Positions 5,322-9,079 of a DNA stretch of 9,079 nt are shown here, piece by piece. This DNA comes from Paracoccaceae bacterium (GTDB taxonomy: Bacteria; Pseudomonadota; Alphaproteobacteria; Rhodobacterales; Rhodobacteraceae): positions 1 to 9,079 of the forward strand of contig JAOUMG010000043.1 in NCBI GenBank assembly GCA_029881635.1, read 5' to 3'. Under the pieces are notes generated by a model. It searched no databases. It was not told the origin of the DNA and saw nothing but the letters and a program-made list of their open reading frames with translations. The translations under genes and the position numbers were made by a program. Every line of letters starts with the position of its first letter. Position 1 is the stretch's first letter.

Positions 5322-8063
5322 TCAAGAATTGGTGTTGTCGCGGGCGATCCACCGGCTGCTGCGAGCGGCATCCTCGGCAGCCTCGGCCTTGGGTTTCACC
5401 GGCAGGCTGACGCGAAAGGCCGCGCCACCCTGCCCCGGCAGATAGGCGATGCTGCCGCCGAGATTTGCCATGATCTCACGGCAGATGGCCAGACCCAGGC
5501 CCGCCCCGCCGGCCCGCGCGGTATCCGACAGGCGGGCGAATTTTTCAAAGATCAGCGTTTGGGCCTTACGTGGGATCCCCGTCCCGTTATCGATGAAATC
5601 GACGGTTATCCGCCCCCGGCGCTGGCGCACGCTGATGGTCAGCTCCGGCCGGACCGCATCGCAGTATTTCCGGGCGTTCGAAATGAGATTGATGAATACC
5701 TGAACCAGACGGTCGGTATCGGCGATGACCGGCATATGCTCCGACGGCAGGTCACGGTGCAGGGTAAAACTCCGCTCTGGCCGCGTGTTGCTGGCCGACT
5801 GAACCGCGCGGTTGATCAGGTCATGAAGGTTGGCCACTTTGATGTTCAGCTGGACCTTGCGGTTTTCCAACACCGACAGATCCAGCAGATCGTCCAGAAG
5901 ACCGGTCAGCCGGATCGCCTCGGTCTGAATGATCCCCGCATATTTCTGCTGCATCTCACCCGGCAGCTCCGGATCCATCAGAATTTCCGAAAACGCCCGA
6001 ATCGAGGTCATGGGTGTGCGCAACTCATGACTGATCTGGCTGAGGAAGGCATCCTTCTGCACCGACAGCTCGGTCAGCTTGTCATTCGCCTCGCCAAGCT
6101 GGCGGGCAGTACGGGCCAGCTCTTCCGACTTGGCCTCAAGCTGGGTGGAGTATTCCAGTATCTGCTGGGCTTCCGACGCAACCGCCATCAGATCCTGTGC
6201 CGAAACAACCGCCCCCACGGCGAACTGGGCGATCATCGCATGGGCGGTGGCCGCACCCACGGCACCTGCCAGACGCCGCTCCAGCTTTTCGATGAAATTC
6301 GGGGTGGTTTCGGGCAGGAAACCCGCCTTTCCCTGTGCTTCGGCTTCGCGCTGGAAAAACAGCTGCGCTTCTTCCGCGCCCAGGATGCCCTGGCTCATCG
6401 CCAGCAGATCCTCGGCCTCCGCACCGCCGCGCGACCATCCATGCGCGGGCGTGTCATGACTAAAGACATTGACGAAGGCCACGCCTTGCATCCGTTCCAA
6501 CGGTCTCGGGAAAGTCGCCAGCGACCCGGCAACATAGGCCGCTGTGTTCAGCGCCATCGACCAGAAGATCGCATGCAGCAGCGGATCCAGCGTCGATATC
6601 CCCAGCAACGCCTGTGGCCGCAGCCAGCCGATGCCCCAGGGCCCTTCCGCCAGAAGCGACGCCGACAACAACCCGCCGGTCCCGAATGACGGCAGATAAA
6701 GCGTGTAGAGCCAGACCAGAAAACCGGTTCCAAGGCCAAGCGCGGCCCCGGCCCCGGTGCCGCCGCGCCAGAATATGCCGCCAAGCAGGGCAGGCAGGAT
6801 CTGCGCCACCCCGACAAATGAAATCAGCCCGATAGCGGCCAGCGCAGCCCCTCCGCCGGACATGCTGTAATAGCCGTAACCCAGCGCAAGTATCCCGGCG
6901 ATGGACAGGCGGCGCGACATCAGCACCAGACCGCGCACATCCCCCGGCGCCCGTGCGCCACCGCGCCGCAGGCTCAGCCACAAGGGCGTCACGATATGGT
7001 TCGACACCATTGTCGCCAGCGCGATTGCCGCCACAATGACCATCGAGGTCGCCGACGAAAACCCCCCAAGAAAGGCCAGCATCGCCAGTTTGCCCTGCCC
7101 CTCGGCCAATGGAAGTGTCAGCACGAACAGATCGGGGTTGGCCCCCAGCGGCAGCGTCTCAAGCCCGACGACCGCAATCGGAAGAACGAAGAGGCTCATC
7201 GCCAGCAGATAAAGCGGAAAGGCCCATGAGGCGGTCGCCAGATGCCGTTCATCCGAATTTTCGACGACCATCACCTGAAACATCCGCGGCAGCGTCAGAA
7301 TTGCCGCGGCCGAGATAAAGGTCAGCCCGATCCAGCGCCCCGGCTTAAGCGGCCAATCGGCTATGGGCGAGGCTTCGATCCGTGCCATGACATCGCCAAA
7401 GCCGCCCGCCACACCCCAGACCGTAAAAATCCCCACGGCGAGAAGGGCGACCAGCTTGACCACCGCCTCCAGCGCGATAGCCATCACGACCCCGTGGTGG
7501 CGTTCATTGGCGTCCAGATTGCGGGTGCCAAAAAGAATGGTGAATAGCGTCAACCCCGCAGCAACCCACAGCGCCGTTGCCCCCTGATCGGGAAGCGCCC
7601 ATCCTTCGGGCGTGCCCGAGGCAAAGACACCGAAAGAAAGCGTCACCGATTGCAGCTGCAATGCGATATAGGGTGTCGCCGCCACGACAGAAATAAGTGT
7701 GACGATCACGCCCAGCACATTCGACTTGCCATATCGCGCCGAAATCAGATCGGCGATCGAGGTCACACGCTGCGCCCGTCCGATCCGCACCAGTTTGCGC
7801 AAAACCCACCACCATCCGATCAGCACCAGCGTCGGTCCAAGATAGATGGTGACGAATTCAAGACCCGACCGCGCCGCATAGCCGACCGCGCCGTAAAAGG
7901 TCCAGGCCGTGCAATAGATCGACAGCGACAAGGTATAAACCAGCGGCGAACGCAGCCAGCCGATATGCCCCTTTTCGGCACGCCTCTCGGCGGCGAAGGC
8001 CACAAGGAAAAGCACGCAGACATAGGCCAGGCAAACCGCGACAAGAATGTTGAACGGCACCAT
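5322..8063 (-). CDS. Sodium/solute symporter-STAC-histidine kinase (CbrA/CrbS-like sensor)
   Basis: This 913-residue inner-membrane sensor fuses a transporter-like module to a kinase. Residues 1 to about 520 form a multi-helix SSS (PutP-like) domain; FLGGFSSATSMVIVAA (331-346) matches the helix carrying Na+-binding Ser/Thr in PutP. A STAC domain follows at about 545-615 (AEDLLAMSQGILGAEEAQ, then LERRLAGAVGAATAHAMIAQ). A coiled coil spans about 628-668, with no PAS domain seen between STAC and kinase. HisKA has SHELRTPMTSIRAF with the phosphoacceptor His679. The ATPase has N-box NLISNARKY (792-800), DNGTGIP (825-831), FEKFAR (839-844) and GGAGLGLAI (852-860). There is no receiver domain on the protein. 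The start at 8063 overlaps the TGA of the upstream small gene by one base, implying coupled translation; the frame is open 57 codons further, but that extension runs over the small gene. Relatives CbrA and CrbS control carbon/nitrogen and acetate use; the ligand here is unknown. Confidence 0.92.
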   Translation of the reverse strand: MVPFNILVAVCLAYVCVLFLVAFAAERRAEKGHIGWLRSPLVYTLSLSIYCTAWTFYGAVGYAARSGLEFVTIYLGPTLVLIGWWWVLRKLVRIGRAQRVTSIADLISARYGKSNVLGVIVTLISVVAATPYIALQLQSVTLSFGVFASGTPEGWALPDQGATALWVAAGLTLFTILFGTRNLDANERHHGVVMAIALEAVVKLVALLAVGIFTVWGVAGGFGDVMARIEASPIADWPLKPGRWIGLTFISAAAILTLPRMFQVMVVENSDERHLATASWAFPLYLLAMSLFVLPIAVVGLETLPLGANPDLFVLTLPLAEGQGKLAMLAFLGGFSSATSMVIVAAIALATMVSNHIVTPLWLSLRRGGARAPGDVRGLVLMSRRLSIAGILALGYGYYSMSGGGAALAAIGLISFVGVAQILPALLGGIFWRGGTGAGAALGLGTGFLVWLYTLYLPSFGTGGLLSASLLAEGPWGIGWLRPQALLGISTLDPLLHAIFWSMALNTAAYVAGSLATFPRPLERMQGVAFVNVFSHDTPAHGWSRGGAEAEDLLAMSQGILGAEEAQLFFQREAEAQGKAGFLPETTPNFIEKLERRLAGAVGAATAHAMIAQFAVGAVVSAQDLMAVASEAQQILEYSTQLEAKSEELARTARQLGEANDKLTELSVQKDAFLSQISHELRTPMTSIRAFSEILMDPELPGEMQQKYAGIIQTEAIRLTGLLDDLLDLSVLENRKVQLNIKVANLHDLINRAVQSASNTRPERSFTLHRDLPSEHMPVIADTDRLVQVFINLISNARKYCDAVRPELTISVRQRRGRITVDFIDNGTGIPRKAQTLIFEKFARLSDTARAGGAGLGLAICREIMANLGGSIAYLPGQGGAAFRVSLPVKPKAEAAEDAARSSRWIARDNTNS

Positions 8064-8353
8064 CAGTCCGGCCCTGCGCCATTCTTGGCCGGATCCGGCG
8101 CGCCACCGGCTTTTTCGCTGCGTGACAACACCCGGGCCAATACGAATGCCGCCAGTATCAAGAGCAACCACACCGAAAAGATGTAAAGCCCGCCCCAGGC
8201 CGTATCCGGTTCTGGCGTCTCTGCCGTGCGCCACAAAATAGGCAGCAGAAACAGAAAGATACCCAATATCGGCAGCAATCGCGCGGCATCCATCATACGG
8301 CGACGGCGATAGTTCTGGCGCGCCAGAAACAGAGGTGGGCGCGGGTTTTTCAC
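8063..8353 (-). CDS. Small two-helix membrane protein between receiver and symporter-kinase
   Basis: This is a 96-residue protein of unknown function. Its N-terminus is basic (KNPRPPLFLARQNYRRRRMMD), followed by hydrophobic segments at about 25-41 (LLPILGIFLFLLPILW) and 56-75 (LYIFSVWLLLILAAFVLARV), then a charged C-terminal tail. The positive charges predict both ends in the cytoplasm. I choose the GTG start at 8353, 34 bases after the receiver gene; it keeps the Pro-rich and RRRR N-terminal block that seems to belong to this protein type. An ATG at 8296 would give a 77-residue version, but it has no good ribosome site. The stop overlaps the kinase start by one base. Small two-helix partners are known next to SSS transporters (YjcH/DUF485 with ActP, DUF4212 proteins), so a subunit or chaperone role for the sensor's transporter domain is a reasonable inference. 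Confidence 0.7.
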   Translation of the reverse strand: MKNPRPPLFLARQNYRRRRMMDAARLLPILGIFLFLLPILWRTAETPEPDTAWGGLYIFSVWLLLILAAFVLARVLSRSEKAGGAPDPAKNGAGPD

Positions 8354-8387
8354 GGCGCTCGACCCACCGGAGCTTTCACAAGCCTGT

Positions 8388-8756
8388 TCATTGTTCCGCC
8401 ATCTCCCGCAGGGCCGCAAGTATTTCGTCATTGGCGAAAGGCTTGGGCATGAAACGGCTGGCCCCTGCGGCTATTGCCCTGCCCCGTTCGGCCTCCTGGC
8501 CGCGCGCGCTCAGCACCAGTACCGGCATATCGGCAAGCTCCGCATCCGCCCGAAGATCAGCAAGTATCTCATACCCTGACTTTCCGGGCAGCATCACATC
8601 CAGAACCAGTATTTCGGGTGCCTCACGCCGGATCACATCCAGCGCATCGGTGCCATCGTCATGGGTTGCGACTGTCCAGCCATCGCGAACCAGAATATAG
8701 CGGATCGCTTCGGCGATATGGGGCTCGTCTTCGATCAGCAAAACCCGTCTGCCCAT
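8388..8756 (-). CDS. Stand-alone receiver-domain response regulator
   Basis: This 122-residue CheY-like protein consists only of a receiver domain. It has the acidic pair Glu9-Asp10 (LLIEDEPHIAEAIRY), phosphoacceptor Asp53 (LVLDVMLPGKSGYEIL), Ser83 in the switch position (VLVLSARGQEAERG) and Lys105 (FMPKPFAN). No DNA-binding or enzymatic output domain follows. The start at 8756 is fixed by AAGGAGG six bases upstream; the frame extends to an alternative start at 8795 without support. It is the first gene of the operon whose last clear member is the symporter-kinase, so it is the obvious phosphorylation target. It could act through protein-protein contact, as an intermediate in a phosphorelay, or as a phosphate sink; the sequence does not decide. 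Confidence 0.92.
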   Translation of the reverse strand: MGRRVLLIEDEPHIAEAIRYILVRDGWTVATHDDGTDALDVIRREAPEILVLDVMLPGKSGYEILADLRADAELADMPVLVLSARGQEAERGRAIAAGASRFMPKPFANDEILAALREMAEQ

Positions 8757-8787
8757 CTGCCGCCTCCTTACCCAATCGCTCAGAAAG

Positions 8788-8817
8788 ACTATCACCGATG
8801 ACGGGGGGCAGTGTCAA
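8788..8817 (-). promoter_or_regulatory. Sigma70-like promoter of the receiver/symporter-kinase operon
   Basis: On the minus strand, a perfect -35 TTGACA (8817-8812) and GATAGT (8793-8788, 4 of 6 to -10) are separated by 18 bases. The predicted start near 8781 gives a leader of about 25 bases ending in the strong AAGGAGG ribosome site. It lies in the 105-base gap after the upstream regulator gene, so the operon can be transcribed independently of it. Confidence 0.55.
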
Positions 8818-8835
8818 AACGCAATCGCACACTTC

Positions 8836-8861
8836 TGGCGCTTCCCCTTGGGCCGGCGCCA
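8836..8861 (-). terminator. Hairpin just after the regulator gene, weak terminator candidate
   Basis: TGGCGC (8836-8841) and GCGCCA (8856-8861) form a 6-bp stem with a 14-base loop, beginning immediately after the TAA stop of the regulator (8862-8864). No T-run follows on the minus strand, so classical intrinsic termination is doubtful. It may act as a pause site or 3' end stabiliser. Confidence 0.25.
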
Positions 8862-9079
8862 TTACCCTGTGACACTCAGGATCGACGGCTCACGTCTTGC
8901 GACGCATTCCGCGCGCGGACATATCCGGCAGGAGGGTCCGATCAACCGCTCGCCCTCTGCCCGCTCAATCGGCGCTGGCAAAACCAGCATCAGCGCCTCG
9001 ACCACTTGCGGCCCCTCAAAACCGCCCGGATGCCGTGGTTCGCTGAACGCATAGGTCAAAAAGCGCTGCGGAACCCGGC
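8862..9079 (-). CDS. C-terminal part of an HTH/DUF2083 (ScfR-like, short-chain fatty acyl) transcriptional regulator; N-terminus beyond window
   Basis: Only the last 71 residues are present; the frame is open to the right edge. The end carries IGPSCRICPRAECVARREPSIL, with Cys-X2-Cys-X4-Cys, which resembles the cysteine-containing C-terminal motif of the short-chain fatty acyl regulator family (XRE-type HTH, then DUF955/ImmA-like, then DUF2083; for example PccR of Rhodobacter and RamB of actinobacteria). Those proteins sense short-chain acyl-CoA and control propionyl-CoA, acetate or glyoxylate pathway genes. The assignment rests on this motif and general layout, because the HTH lies off-window. 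It is encoded directly upstream of the receiver/symporter-kinase operon on the same strand, but that operon has its own promoter. Confidence 0.65.
   Translation of the reverse strand, partial: RVPQRFLTYAFSEPRHPGGFEGPQVVEALMLVLPAPIERAEGERLIGPSCRICPRAECVARREPSILSVTG

Noticed and set aside
5559..6689. 376-codon open frame on the plus strand
   Set aside because: Antisense to the kinase and STAC parts of the sensor gene; composition is low-complexity and Arg/Gln-rich, with no domain and no ribosome site.

Overview
The window looks like a chromosomal segment of an alphaproteobacterium of the Rhodobacteraceae type (Rhodobacter/Paracoccus/Roseobacter relatives). The base composition is GC-rich, and several gene types are typical of that group: a short DksA-like zinc-finger protein, a two-gene split YeeE/YedE transporter followed by a DUF442 sulfurtransferase, a symporter-linked histidine kinase with a STAC domain, and the C-terminus of a short-chain-fatty-acyl type HTH regulator. 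No rRNA, tRNA, CRISPR array, insertion sequence or phage gene was seen. No gene-free gap exceeds 300 bases.

Layout. From the left edge to about 2.1 kb, two genes lie on the minus strand: a multifunctional enoyl-CoA hydratase/3-hydroxyacyl-CoA dehydrogenase (C-terminus beyond the edge) and, upstream of it, a DksA/TraR-type protein. A 223-bp divergent region (2083-2305) follows. It holds a near-perfect FNR-type box placed to act on the dksA-like gene, and inverted repeats on the other side. The only plus-strand unit (2306-3595) has three tightly spaced genes: YeeE half 1, YeeE half 2 (1-base overlap) and a TIGR01244/DUF442 sulfurtransferase. This is the gene content of reactive-sulfur import or detoxification loci. 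It converges on an orphan FliM/FliN-type flagellar motor protein (minus), preceded by a possible CtrA box, and a GNAT acetyltransferase (minus).

From 5.3 to 8.8 kb, a minus-strand operon encodes, in transcription order, a stand-alone receiver protein, a 96-residue two-helix membrane protein that starts with GTG, and a 913-residue sodium-solute-symporter/STAC/histidine kinase of the CbrA/CrbS type. It has a sigma70-like promoter at 8788-8817. The right edge carries the last 71 residues of a DUF2083/ScfR-like transcriptional regulator.

How the genes fit together. The receiver/small membrane protein/symporter-kinase set looks like a complete nutrient-sensing pathway. Its relatives control acetate and carbon use, and it sits beside a regulator whose family senses short-chain acyl-CoA. 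The beta-oxidation gene at the left edge fits the same metabolic theme but lies about 6 kb away. The most unusual single observation is that this beta-oxidation protein keeps both hydratase glutamates while the key dehydrogenase residues are replaced, which suggests a dead or altered second active site.
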